Of a DNA stretch of 64,000 nt, positions 31,926 through 43,748 are shown in pieces. Where the stretch lies: contig CM067309.1 in assembly GCA_034231615.1 (NCBI GenBank), positions 37,599,750 to 37,663,749 of the forward strand. Reading direction: 5' to 3'. The notes beneath the pieces are model-generated. The model had not been told where the DNA came from and searched no databases. It saw only the letters and a program-made list of their open reading frames with translations. How positions within the stretch are numbered: position 1 is the stretch's first letter; each line of letters starts with the position of its first letter. The position numbers and the translations under genes were made by a program. This DNA comes from Meghimatium bilineatum (Eukaryota > Mollusca > Gastropoda > Stylommatophora > Philomycidae).

Positions 31926-32010
31926 GGAGCGAACGCAAAACAAACAAACAAACAAGTAATAAGTTTCAATAAGACATTACAAAAGTGTAAAATAAAATTA
32001 AGAGTCCTAC

Positions 32011-32146
32011 CTGATTCTGTAATGTCCTGATGGACAATTTTGGCGTCTGCTGGATCAAATGCACCTGTCCTCATGACATAATCTGTGCTCAAAGCTAGAG
32101 TGTTTACCCAGTGACCATGGCCTTCAAGGTTACGACAGAACACACC
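32011..32146 (-). CDS. NLE1: NLE1 exon h (WD repeat 4-5 linker), last found
   Basis: 136 nt, acceptor ATTTCTAG before 32146, donor GTAGGA after 32011. Encodes GVFCRNLEGHGHWVNTLALS, MRTGAFDPADAKI and HQDITES; ends with one base of a Gly codon. The GHGHWVNTxALSTDY word is diagnostic of NLE1. The next exon should start with two bases completing this codon. Confidence 0.85.
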
Positions 32147-32204
32147 CTAGAAATAGTGATAAATTTTGAAAGGAGTTACAAGATAAAGACACCAATTTCT
32201 GCAG

Positions 32205-32620
32205 ATTTGTGAACATGAGCAGGGACTGATACAGACTTGTGAACATGAGCAGGGACTGATACAGACTTGTGAACATGAGCAGGGACTGATATAGACTTGT
32301 GAACATGAGCAGGGACTGATATAGACTTGTGAACATGAGCAGGGACTGATATAGACTTGTGAACATGAGCAGGGACATATACAGACTTGTGAACATGAGC
32401 AGGGACTGATATAGACTTGTGAACATGATCAGGGACTGATACAGACTTGTGAACATGAGCAGGGACTAATACAGACTTGTGAACATGAGCAGGGACTAAT
32501 ACAGACTTGTGAACATGAGCAGGGACTGATATAGACTTGTGAACATGAGCAGGGACTAATACAGACTTGTGAACATGAGCAGGGACTAATACAGACTTCT
32601 GAAGATGAACAGACTAGCAC
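32205..32620 (+). repeat. 30-bp minisatellite, about 14 copies, in an NLE1 intron
   Basis: Unit ACTTGTGAACATGAGCAGGG + ACTGATACAG. Starts about 58 bp from the 3' splice site of exon h, on the upstream side for NLE1. Frames open on the minus strand are repeat artefacts. Confidence 0.9.
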
Positions 32621-32879
32621 AGACTTCTGCACATTTTATAATTGCAGTGGCATATTTTTAACTGACTATTTGTACTCTTTATTTCAATATCGGAATGTTA
32701 TTTTCACAATTAAAGTGTAGTCTATCCTACAGATTATGCCTTATCTATTCTGGGCACTCTCTATTCTGGGCACTCACTAATAGACACATCAATTATTTGG
32801 TAGTTTACAATGTTTCGCAACATCTCCTTGCATTGGAGACACAACTAAAAATTATTCAGACCTATATAATACCACTTTT

Positions 32880-33205
32880 ATGCCGAAACCGGATGTGTTG
32901 GGCTTGAAGCCACATATAATGCGGTGCCGCAGGAAAGTCTTAGTTGATAGTGAGCTACTTACTATTACCAGGTTACAGCATGCCAGGTTCAAAACCACAT
33001 GCTGACAAAAATAATGAGGGTCGTATTTCTCGCCTCACACGACAGTTCCTCCAGTCAAGCCAGCTGTAAATGGGTACCTGATACATTGGTTGGGAAAGGT
33101 AAACACAGCAAGGAAGAGAACTGGCCATCCCTCCTAATAGTAGCTGTAGCGTAGTATATTAAGAGTTATCTTCATCCCCGATGGCAGGATGCTGCCATGG
33201 AACCT
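32880..33205 (+). mobile_element. tRNA-like SINE-F
   Basis: GCCAGGTTCAAAACCACATG resembles a B box; the body has CAAGCCAGCTGTAAATGGGT, GGGAAAGGTAAACACAGCAA and GAAGAGAACTGGCCATCCCT, a layout I know from gastropod SINEs. The left 45 bp (GCCGAAACCGGATGTGTTGG) looks like a SINE-A head, so the junction may be nested. Confidence 0.5.
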
Positions 33206-33234
33206 ACCGTATCAGAGACCAAACGCAGAAGAAC

Positions 33235-33600
33235 ACCACCAATTCCAACATATGGATGCGCATCTTGGACAATAAAATAAAAAGGTAGTGAAAATTTAGA
33301 GACAACAGAGATGTAGGTTCTATAGAAAAATACCAACATTATCATGGACAGCTAGAAGGACTAATAGAGAACTGCTGGAAGACTCAAATGCGAAGCGGGC
33401 GGAGTTACATAATAATATCAGATAGAGGCAATCTTTATTTTTTGACAAGTTATGCAGCAGGGAGGTCTGGAGAACATAGTTACAGGGAGGTCTGGAGAAC
33501 ATAGTTACAATGAGCAAGAGAAATAATACAGTGACACAATACAAAAGAATAATGGTCAACCAGCATAGGGTCGGTACTGTCAGCAGAAGTGTAATGGCCT
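33235..33600 (+). mobile_element. LINE C-terminal fragment
   Basis: IPTYGCASWTIK, EMWVL/YRKIPTLSWTARRTN-like words in shifting frames, then GLENIVT twice (33457-33510 is a 30-bp duplication). Family of 52346-52835. Confidence 0.55.
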
Positions 33601-33644
33601 ATACACTCAGGGAGAGATCAGAGCAACTATGGACTTATCCAGTT

Positions 33645-33765
33645 TGCAGTGATGATGGTCCGACGACAAACTAATACATCCCAGTTCTCTGGACTAAATG
33701 CTGAAAATCTAGCAGGAATATTTGTAAGAGAGATTCAGGCAGAAGATTGAGAATTGAAAAAAAGA
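33645..33765 (+). mobile_element. SINE-A fragment
   Basis: CAGTTCTCTGGACTAAATGC, AATCTAGCAGGAATATTTGT, GATTGAGAATTGAAAAAAAG. Confidence 0.5.
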
Positions 33766-33829
33766 AATTTAACCAAATTCAGTAAAATTTAAATCTTAAA
33801 ATGAGGGAAAACAGGTACAGATAACTCAC

Positions 33830-33985
33830 ATCACTAGCCCGCCAAACTTTAATTGTCCTGTCATGCGATGCTGTATAAATGAGGTCATTTCCACCCCACT
33901 TCACATAGGATATATGTCCACTGTGTCCAGAAATTATTATGTGTGTTTTAAAAGTCACAACATCCCATATTCTCACTGTCCGGTC
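33830..33985 (-). CDS. NLE1: NLE1 exon g (WD repeats 3-4)
   Basis: 156 nt, phase 0 at both ends; acceptor CTCTCCAG before 33985, donor GTGAGT after 33830. Encodes DRTVRIWDVVTFKTH, GHSGHISYVKWGGNDLIYTA and SHDRTIKVWRASD, with the GH and WD/WR signposts of two blades. Confidence 0.88.
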
Positions 33986-34005
33986 CTGGAGAGAAAATAA
34001 ATAAA

Positions 34006-35458
34006 GGTTAGACATCTAGAACAATTAAATATCAATTTTTATTAGGTTATTGAAGATTAGACGTAGAACAATTAAATATCAATTTTTATTAGGTTATTGA
34101 AGGTTAGACCTAGAACAATTAAATATCAATTTTTATTAGGTTATTGAAGATTAGACGTAGAACAATTAAATATCAATTTTTATTAGGTTATTGAAGGTTA
34201 GACCTAGAACAATTAAATATCAATTTTTATTAGGTTATTGAAGATTAGACGTAGAACAATTAAATATCAATTTTTATTAGGTTATTGAAGGTTAGACCTA
34301 GAATAATTAAATATCAATTTTTACTAGGTTATTGAAGGTTAGACCTAGAACAATTAAATATCAATTTTTATTAGGTTATTGAAGGTTAGACCTAGAATAA
34401 TTAAATATCAATTTTTATTAGGTTATTGAAGGTTAGACCTAGAATAATTAAATATCAATTTTTATTAGGTTATTGAAGGTTAGACCTAGAATAATTAAAT
34501 ATCAATTTTTATTAGGTTATTGAAGGTTAGACCTAGAATAATTAAATATCAATTTTTATTAGGTTATTGAAGGTTAGACCTAGAATAATTAAATATAAAT
34601 TTTTATTAGGTTATTGAAGGTTAGACCTAGAATAATTAAATATCAATTTTTATTAGGTTATTGAAGGTTAGACCTAGAATAATTAAATATCAATTTTTAT
34701 TAGGTTATTGAAGGTTAGACCTAGAATAATTAAATATCAATTTTTATTAGGTTATTGAAGGTTAGACCTAGAATAATTAAATATCAATTTTTATTAGGTT
34801 ATTGAAGATTAGACCTAGAACAATTAAATATCAATTTTTATTAGGTTATTGAAGGTTAGACCTAGAATAATTAAATATCAATTTTTATTAGGTTATTGAA
34901 GGTTAGACCTAGAACAATTAAATATCAATTTTTATTAGGTTATTGAAGGTTAGACCTAGAATAATTAAATATCAATTTTTATTAGGTTATTGAAGGTTAG
35001 ACCTAGAATAATTAAATATCAATTTTTATTAGGTTATTGAAGGTTAGACCTAGAATAATTAAATATCAATTTTTATTAGGTTATTGAAGGTTAGACCTAG
35101 AATAATTAAATATCAATTTTTATTAGGTTATTGAAGGTTAGACCTAGAATAATTAAATATAAATTTTTATTAGGTTATTGAAGGTTAGACCTAGAATAAT
35201 TAAATATCAATTTTTATTAGGTTATTGAAGGTTAGACCTAGAATAATTAAATATCAATTTTTATTAGGTTATTGAAGGTTAGACCTAGAATAATTAAATA
35301 TCAATTTTTATTAGGTTATTGAAGGTTAGACCTAGAATAATTAAATATCAATTTTTATTAGGTTATTGAAGGTTAGACCTAGAATAATTAAATATCAATT
35401 TTTATTAGGTTATTGAAGATTAGACCTAGAACAATTAAATATCAATTTTTACTAGGTT
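34006..35458. repeat. 47-bp minisatellite, about 30 copies, in an NLE1 intron
   Basis: Unit GGTTAGACCTAGAATAATTA + AATATCAATTTTTATTAGGT + TATTGAA. Starts about 20 bp upstream (NLE1 sense) of exon g's acceptor. Each unit read on the NLE1 strand has TCTAACC, a good branch-point match; the first lies about 22 nt from the AG. Left-hand units carry GAAC/GATTAGACGT variants in alternating pairs, showing two-unit (94-bp) duplications. Confidence 0.92.
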
Positions 35459-35461
35459 AAT

Positions 35462-35645
35462 TTTCACCAGACCTGTTCTCTTTATACAGTGAAAACATAA
35501 TGCGTGCAATGGTAGACATCCCAGGAATATCAGTGGGAGGACATTACATTAATAATTTGAGGTATGCGGATGACACTGTTCTGATTGCAAAATGTGAGGA
35601 AGACCTTCAAGCTTTAATTAATATAGTAGTCAGAGAAAGGCCTCT
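35462..35645 (+). mobile_element. LINE reverse-transcriptase palm fragment
   Basis: SPDLFSLYSENIMRAMVD, then GGHYINNLRYADDTVLIAK with the catalytic YADD motif. About 60 codons. Frame ends at 35645, where a ~45-bp doubled segment begins. Confidence 0.8.
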
Positions 35646-35757
35646 TCCTAAATATATTTATAGCTGTCTACGATACTTTCATAGGAATGGCTATAAGTAC
35701 TTTCATAGCTGTCCACGATGCTTTCATAGGAATGGCTATAAGTACTTTCAATGACAT
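35645..35757 (+). repeat. Short tandem repeat at a LINE edge
   Basis: CTTTCATAGGAATGGCTATA recurs after 45 bp. Ends about 57 bp from the donor side of the NLE1 microexon. Confidence 0.7.
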
Positions 35758-35813
35758 GATGAAAACTGTCATAAACTAAATAATCTACCAAATGTCAAAG
35801 TGTGTGAACTTAC

Positions 35814-35850
35814 TTTTGAAGAGCTGGCAAGATATCTACATTCTGGGTCT
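35814..35850 (-). CDS. NLE1: NLE1 exon f, 37-nt microexon
   Basis: Acceptor TTTCTCTACAG before 35850, donor GTAAGT after 35814. The 37 nt complete a Leu codon begun in exon e (TT+A) and add DPECRYLASSSK, after which exon g continues DRTVRIWD. The joined product follows the family sequence without a gap. No frame search would find so short an exon. Confidence 0.88.
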
Positions 35851-36249
35851 CTGTAGAGAAAATATTTAAAAAAAAAAAGAAATGTTAGTTTTGATTTGAT
35901 TTTCTGCTTGTTTTATTTTGACATTTTTACTGCTGTATCCCTAAATCAACTCTGGGCAAAATACATCAAATCATTTTTTACTGGTAGGTCAAGGTTGATT
36001 TAAAATTATTAGTGTATATGCACTAATTCTGTCAGTCAGTTAAGAAAATATCAAATCACAAGTTATCTGAGACAAACTGTAAAACAGAATGTAATAAGGA
36101 AATTTATTATTATATTCACACTTTGGTGTGGCAGAAAACTGTTCAGAATAGAAAAGACTTTTTGAAACAGTTCGCCCGTTACCAACCTTTGAGGTGCGGC
36201 AAAAACTTTGATTTCAAATGCTGAAACCCCATCGAGGCCGGTTTCTTGC

Positions 36250-36355
36250 AGTGGAGATGGGGCTTAGTTCAGACAACAGAGTCTGAAAACTAAGACTGGC
36301 TAGGCTATCCTAAATCGAGTAAGACCATAGTCTGCCCTAGCAAGTACAGGCACAA
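36250..36355 (+). repeat. Second copy of the 85-bp dispersed repeat
   Basis: AGAGTCTGAAAACTAAGACT ... GTCTGCCCTAGCAAGTACAG matches 1245-1315. Confidence 0.5.
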
Positions 36356-36394
36356 GATATGTTCCACCATTTTGTATATTTTCTATGCAGACAT

Positions 36395-37870
36395 TCAATG
36401 GTATGAGGATTTTTCTCAAGGCATCGCACAAAACCTCCACATACACAAGAACCAGAGCTCACAATAGAAAAAATTAGATCAGTAATTCAGAGTTTGAAGA
36501 GAGGAAAAGTAGCAGGTTGTGATGACATAACAGCAGAAATGATTGAAGCCGGGGGCGAAAGTAGCGTTTAATATCTTTTATCAGCTATGCAATAAGATCT
36601 GGAGAATGGAAACTTGGCCGTAACTGCACATTATAATGAAAAGAATACATAACAAGATGGAGGATGAGATCCATGAAGTGCAAACAGGTTCCAGAACTGG
36701 CAGAGGCACGAGAGATCATATATTTAACATGAGGATGATCATAGAGAAAGTAGAGAGTATAACATCGAATTACATGCATGTTTCATAGACTACACCAAAG
36801 CATTTGAGTGTGTCAATCACCATCAATTATCGGAAATAATGAAAGATATGGGTTTCCCAAAACACATTACACGACTAATAGCAGAGCTGTATAAAGACCA
36901 AGAAGCAGCAGTAAAAGTGGAGTGTGCAAGATCGGAGTGGTTCAATGTACAGAAAGGAGTAAGACAAGGCTGTACCGTGTCTCCTTACTTGTTCAACATC
37001 TATACGGAAAATATAATGAGAAACGTGAGACAAGAAACAATGAAGACTGATTTCAGGCCCATAAATATAGGAGGGCTGCAGATACTAGAAATTAGATATG
37101 CAGACGATAAGTGCTATTAACGGCAAACAAACACGACCTACTGAACATAATTAAGCCAACCCAAAAGTTCAGCAAACAGCAAAACTTATTATTAAATATG
37201 AAAAATAATGGCATGTGACAAAATGAAATCAGGACCCAAAATTAATATTGAGAACTGCAATTTAGAAGTGTCATATTTCGATTATTTAGGAACCAATATA
37301 AACAATGTGGGGGACTGCGCAGTTGAGATTAAGAGAAGGACAGCAATGGTGCTGTTAAAATTAAAACAGCTAAAGAAACTATGGCAGGGTACCAACATAA
37401 GAACAAAGTTGTGTTTACTACAGACTTGTGTGTTTCCTATGGTGATATATGGATGTGAAGCATGGACACTAAAGAAAACAGTGCCCAAGAGAATATCATT
37501 TGAATTAAAGTGTTAAAGAAGAGTTCTGAGAATACCATGGACAGCAAGGAAAACAAACCAGGAGGTGTTACGAACAATTAACGTCCAGCAAGGCTGGCTT
37601 CTGAACACCATATTAAAGAAAAAGCTAGTTTTTTTTCAGTCACATTAAGAGACATGACAGCATGGAGAGAGTGTTACTGGAGGGGATGATAGAAGGCAAC
37701 AGGGGTAAAAGCCACCCAAGACAAAAAGACATTCAAGAATGCCTGCACATGTCACTAGTAGAGGCAGGACTTGTTCAAGACTGTGGAGAATTCAAGAGAT
37801 CCATAGGGACGACTACGTTCTGGAAAGAATATGTCACCTGATGATGAAACCTCCACACAGTACAAAAGGA
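36395..37870 (+). mobile_element. LINE ORF2, near-complete RT to C-terminus, dead
   Basis: In order: EPELTIEKIRSVIQSLKRGK with VAGCDDITAEMIEAGG; FIDYTKAFECVNHHQL; GFPKHITRLIAELYKDQEA; GVRQGCTVSPYLFNIYTENI; IRYADDK (catalytic); FDYLGTNINNVGD (thumb); PMVIYGCEAWTLKK; TARKTNQEVLRTINVQQG; HVTSRGRT and YVLERICHLM. Stops and shifts at about 36572, 37120 and 37515. The most complete LINE in the window; it fills most of an NLE1 intron with the A-rich tract. Confidence 0.85.
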
Positions 37871-37904
37871 TGCAAGAGCTCTATCTATCTATGTGACAAA
37901 TCCT

Positions 37905-38250
37905 TTGACGTACATTATCCTCACTGCAACTCTGGAGGCCTCTCAGTTCTGTGCAAGCTGTTCAACTTCTTTCTGTATTATGTTCAGAACGTCTTCGATA
38001 TCCTGTGTTGGTCTGCCTCAAGTTCTCTTCCCTCCATGGACTTCTTCCGTTCTCAGGCACTTTTCCCTCCAAGATTAATCTTTGTAAACCATTGTGTCTT
38101 TTTTTATATCAAAAAAAATGTTAAAAAATTTATCAAAGCTTGCATTTTTTGGGATAATTTGATGAGCTAATCTTCTTCTATGCTCAGATTCTTACCTACG
38201 TCTGTGTTGGATTGTCTTTATGTCCATGATATTCTTAGAATAGTTCTATT
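37905..38250 (-). mobile_element. LINE 3' fragment
   Basis: Shares AGTTCTGTGCAAGCTGTYC and CCTCCAWGATTAATCT words with the minus-strand LINE end at 6745-6900. No usable frame. Confidence 0.5.
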
Positions 38251-38261
38251 GTTTGTAATTC

Positions 38262-41200
38262 ATTAGAATCAAAACAAAGAAATAAAACAAAACAAAGAAA
38301 TAAAACAAAACAGAGAAATCAAAGAAATAAAGCGAAACAAAGAAACAAAACAGAACAAAGAAATTAAAACAAAACAAAGAAATAAAGCAAAACAAAGAAA
38401 TAAAACAAAACAAAGAAAACAAGAAATAAAACAAAACAGAAAAAAACAAAGAAATAAAACAAAACAAAGAAATAAAACAAAACAAAGAAAACAAGAAATA
38501 AAAAAACAAAATGATAAAAAAAACACAAAGAAAACAAAAAAATTAAAAAAACAAAAAAAACACAGAAAACAAAGAAATAAAACAAAACAGAGAAAACAAT
38601 GAAATAAAGCAAAACAAATAAATAAATAAAACAAAGAAAACAAAACAAAGAAAACAAAGAAATAAAAAAAACAGAAAAAAAGAAAAAAAAGAAATAAAAA
38701 AAAAAAAGAAATAAAACAAAACAGAAAAAAAAAAATTAAAACACAAAAAACAACAAAGAAAAAAAAACAAAGAAATAAAACAAAACAAATAAATAAAAAA
38801 TAAAACAAAGAATAAAAAAAAAGAAATAAAAAACAAAGAAATAATTAAAAAAAAAAAATAAAAAAAAAACAAAGAAAAAAAAAACAAAAAAAACAAAGAT
38901 AAAAAAATACAAAGAAATAAAACAAAACAGAGAAAACAAATAAATAAAAAAAAACAGAAAAAAAAGAAATAAAAAAAAAAGAAATAAAAAAAAACAGAAA
39001 AAAAAAATAAATTAAAACACAAAAAACAACAAAGAAATAAAACAAAACAAATAAATAAAAAATAAAACAAAGAATAAAAAAAAAAGAAATAAAAAAACAA
39101 AGAAATAATAATTAAAAAAAACAAAGAAATAAAACAAAAAAAAAAAGAAATAAAAAAACAAAGAAAACAAAGAAATAAAAAAACAACAAAGAAAACAAAA
39201 AAAATAAAAAAAAATTAAAATTAAAAAAAACAACAACAAAGAAAACAAATAAAGAAAAAAAAAACAAAGAAAAAAAACACAAAGAAAAAAAAATAATAAA
39301 ACAAAACAAAGAAATAAAACAAAACAAAGAAATAAAAAAACAAAAAAAATAAAACAAAGCAAAACTAATAAATAAAAAATATAACAAAGAAATAAAAAAA
39401 AAAAAAAACAACAAAGCAAAACTAATAAATAAAAAAAACAGAAAAAAAAAAAAAAAGAAATACAAAATAAAAAACAACAAATAAATAAAAAAAAGAAAGA
39501 AATAAAACAAAACAAAGAAAGAAAACAAAGAAAACAAGAATTAAAAAAGCAAAGAAAAAAACAAAACAAAGAAAACAAAGAAATAAAACAAAACAAAGAA
39601 AACAAGAAATAAAAAAACAAATAAATAAAAAAAACAAAGAAAACAAAACAAAGAAAACAAATAAATAAAAAAAAAGAAAAAAAAGAAATAAAACAAAACA
39701 GAAATTTAAAAAAAAAGAAATTAAAAAAAAAATTGAAACAAAAAAAACAACAAAGAAATAAAACAAAACAAAGAAACAAAGAAATAAAAAGCAAAACTAA
39801 TAAATAAATAAAAAAAACAACAAATAAATAAAAAAAAAAAAGAAAAAAACAAAACAAAGAAATAAAAAACACAAATAACTAAAATAAAAAACAAAGAAAA
39901 CGAATACAAAAAACCAAAAAAAAAAACAAAGAAATAAAACAAAACAGAAATTTAAAAAAAAAGAAATTAAAAAACAAATTGAAACAAAAAAAACAACAAA
40001 GAAAAAAAACAACAAAGAATTAAAACAAAACAAAGAAAACAAAGAAATAAAAAGCAAAACTAATAAATAAATTAAAAAAACAACAAATAAATAAAAAAAA
40101 CAAAGAAAAAAACAAAACAAAGAAATAAAAAACACAAATAACTAAAATAAAAAACAAAGAAAACGAATACAAAAAACCAAAAAAAAACAAACAAATAAAA
40201 AAAAAGAAATAAAACAAAACAGAAATAAAAAAACAAAGAAAACAAAGAAATAAAAAAAGAAAGAAAGAAAACAAAACAAATAAATAAAACAGAACAAAGA
40301 AATAAATAAAAAATAAAACAAAGCAAAACTAATAAATAAGAAATAAAACAAAGAAATAAAAAACAAAAAACCGAGGAAAATAAACAAAGAAATAAAAAAA
40401 AAGAAATAAAACAAAACAGAAATAAAAAAAAAAAAAAAACAAAGTAATAAAAAAAAGAAAGAAATAAAATAAAACAAATAAATAAAAAATAAAACAAAGC
40501 AAAACTAATAAATAAAAAATAAAACAAAGACATGAAAAAAAACATAGAAATAAAAAATAAAAATTAAAAAAAAAAAGCAAAACTAATAAATAAAAAAAAA
40601 AAAAAAACAAAGAAATACAACAAAACAAATAAAAAAAAACAAACAAAACAAATAAATAAAACAAAACAAATAAATGAAAAAACAAAGAAAACAAATGAAT
40701 ATAAAAAAAACAGAAAAAAAACAAAACAAAGAAAAAAAAACAACAAAGAAATAAAAAAAAACAAAGAAAACAAATAAATACAAAAAACCAAACAAAACAA
40801 ATAAATAAAACAAAACAAATAAATGAAAAAACAAAGAAAACAAATGAATATAAAAAAAACAGAAAAAAAACAAAACAAAGAGAAAAAAACAACAAAGAAA
40901 TAAAAAAAAAACAAAGAAAACAAATAAATACAAAAAACCAAACAAAACAAAGAAAAAAACAAAACAAAGAAATAAAACCAAAAAAAACCGAGGAAAATAA
41001 ACAAAGAAATAACAAAAAAGAAATAAAACAAAACAGAAATAAAGAAACAAAGAAAAACAAGAAATAAAAAAAAAAAAAGAAATAAAACAAAACAAATAAA
41101 TAAAACAAAACAAAGAAATAAATAAAAAATAAAACAAAGCAAAACTAATAAAGAAAAAATAAAACAAAGAAATAAAAAAAACATAGAAATAAAAAAAAAA

Positions 41201-42945
41201 AAAATTTAAAAAAAAAAAAAGCACAACTAATAAAGAAAAAAAAAAGAAAAAAAAAGAAATACAACAAAACAAATAAAAAAAAACAAACAAATCAAATAAA
41301 TAAAACAAAACAAATAAATAAAAAAACAAAGAAAACAAATGAATATAAAAAAAACAGAAAAAAAAACAAAACAAAGAAAAAAAAACCAATAAATAAAAAA
41401 AACAAACAAAACAAATAAATATAAAAAACCAAACAAAAAAAAGAAATAAAACAAAACAGAAATTAAAAAAAAAAGAAATTAAAAAAAAAAAAATTAAAAC
41501 TAAAAAAACAACAAAGAAAAAAAACAACAAAGAAATACAAAAAACAAAGAAAACAAAGAAATAAAAAGCAAAACTAATAAATAAATAAAAAAACAACAAA
41601 TAAATAAAAAAAACCAAAGAAATACAAAAAACAAAGAAAAAAAAACAAAACAAAGAAATAAAAAAAACAAATAAATAAAATAAAAAACAAAGAAAACAAA
41701 TGAATAAACAAAACCAAAAAAAAACCAAAGAAACAAAACAAAACAAAGAAAAAAACAAAACAAATAAAAAAAAAAACAGAGGAAAATAAAAAAAGAAATA
41801 AAAAAAAGAAATAAAAAAAACAGAAATAAAAAAAAAAGTAAACAAAGAAATAAAAAAAAGAAAGAAATAAAACAAAACAAAGAAATAAATAAAAAATAAA
41901 ACAAAGCAAAACTAATAAATAAAAATTAAAACAAAGAAATAAAAAAAACCATAGAAATAAAAAAAAAAAATTAAAAAAAAACAAAAACAAACAAATCAAA
42001 ACTAATAAATAAAAAAAAAAAAAAAGAAATACAACAAAACAAATAAAAAAAAACAAACAAAACAAATAAATAAAACAAAACAAATAAATAAAAAAACAAA
42101 GAAAACAAATGAATATAAAAAAACAGAAAAAAACAAAACAAAGAAATAAAAAAAAACAAAGAAAACAAATAAATAAAAAAAACCAAACAAAACAAAGAAA
42201 AAAACAAAACAAAAAAAAACCGAGGAAAATAAACAAAGAAATAAAACAAAAGAAATAAAACAAAAGAAATAAAACAAAACAGAAATAAAAAAACAAAGAA
42301 AACAAATAAATAAAAAAATTAAAGAAATAAAACAAAACAAAGAAATAAAACAAAACAAAGAAATAAATAAAAAAAAACAAAGCAAAACTAATAAATAAAA
42401 AATAAAACAAAGAAATAAAAAAAAACATAGAAATAAAAAAAAAATAATTAAAAAAAACAAAGCAAAAATAATAAATAAAAAAAAAAAAAATAAAAAAAAA
42501 ACAAATACAACAAAACAAAACAAATAAAAAAAACCTAACAAAACAAATAAATAAAACAAAACAAATAAATAAAAAAACAAAGAAAACAAATGAATATTAA
42601 AAAAACAGAAAAAAAACAAAACAAAGAAAAAAAACTAAACAAAGAAATAAAAAAAAAAAAAGAAAACAAATAAATAAAAAAAACCAAACAAAACAAAGAA
42701 ATAAAACAAAACAAATAAATCAAAAAACAAAGAAAACAAATGAATAAAACAAAAAACTGGAAGAAAAAAAAAACAGAAAAAAAACAAAAAAAAAAAAGAA
42801 ATAAAAAAAAAAGAAAGAAATAAATAAAACAAAACAAAGAAATCAAAAAAAAAACAAAGAAATAAAACAAAACAAATAAAACAAAAGAAAGAAATAAAAC
42901 AAAACAAAGCAAAACTAAGAAATAAAGCAAAACATGATTGTCATT
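38262..42945. repeat. 4.7-kb A-rich simple-sequence tract in an NLE1 intron
   Basis: Nearly pure plus-strand mix of AAACAAAG, AAATAAA, AAAACAAAAC and CAAATGAATATA words. Longer patterns recur at a few hundred bp (for example GAGGAAAATAAACAAAGAAA at ~40373, 40991, 42222; ACATAGAAAT at ~40540, 41182, 42425), showing higher-order segmental duplication. Very strand-asymmetric: the NLE1 transcript would contain it as a U-rich, C-containing run. The long Phe/Leu/Cys frames on the minus strand are artefacts. Confidence 0.95.
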
Positions 42946-42987
42946 TTTGATCACACAGTTCATAAAATGGGTGTCTTCAATATATCC

Positions 42988-43148
42988 CTCTTCTTCTTCT
43001 TCAGCATTCATTCTCAAACTCCTGCTGGATAACTCTTGTAGTAGGACTACTAGATTTCCAGCAGGATGTAGTCCAGAGAACAGAAATGTTTTGTTGCCGT
43101 ATTATTTGTGGCAATGACCTGACACATCTGTCTTCAGTGGAAATAAAC
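42988..43148 (-). mobile_element. SINE-A copy
   Basis: CTTCTTCTTCTTCAGCATTC, ATTCTCAAACTCCTGCTGG, TCCAGCAGGATGTAGTCCAG, CTGACACATCTGTCTTCAGT. A 9-bp shortfall in the palindromic core. Confidence 0.85.
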
Positions 43149-43299
43149 AACTGTTTTTAAACATTCTCACTTTGTCCCTTCTTTGTGGTCTGTAGTCTTG
43201 TCCATATTTGGTTATACTGTTAGGTTTGTTTTTTAAGGTCTAAAATACTGCAGCTGAGATGGACATAAGTTAGCTAGACAGATATGACTCTACCCCAAG

Positions 43300-43562
43300 T
43301 GGTAGCTTCTGTAATAGGCTGCAAGGGGAGTAAAGAATAGAAACACTGTGACCTGTCATACATGTCGAGGGAGGTGATTAAGAAAGTTTGGGGATAGAGA
43401 TCCTACCACATAGGATAAAGTGATCCAACAGTCATGCTGAAGTCGGATGTATCAGACCAGAAAGTACAAATGTTGCATCCAAGTTGTAACCCATAACACA
43501 ACACATTCCAATCTCTGGACTAACCAGCAGAAGTTTGAGAACAAGAACAGAAGAAGCAGCTG
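43300..43562 (+). mobile_element. SINE-B copy
   Basis: AAGGGGAGTAAAGAATAGAA, CATGCTGAAGTCGGATGTAT, CCATAACACAACACATTCCA, TTTGAGAACAAGAACAGAAG. Confidence 0.8.
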
Positions 43563-43748
43563 TAGACACGGTTAAAGCACTACAACTGACAAAAATCTGA
43601 GCAAGGAAAAACAAAATAATTTGAAAACAGAATACCCTAGCTCATCAAATCCAAACAATTTCAGTTTGAAAATCTCAAACTATCTTGATTACATATCTAG
43701 TACTCTAACAATTAGACAATTATCTCAAAAGTTATACAAACTTCGTAC

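Noticed and set aside
32130-32632. Minus-strand SPCSCSQVCI repeats resembling a Cys-rich secreted protein
   Set aside because: Produced by the 30-bp array adjoining NLE1 exon h; no signal peptide or unique flank.
38246-43017. Many long minus-strand open frames (up to 430 codons) rich in Phe, Leu and Cys
   Set aside because: They are the complement of the A-rich simple tract, overlap in all frames, and contain no domain; hydrophobic composition is forced by T-rich DNA.
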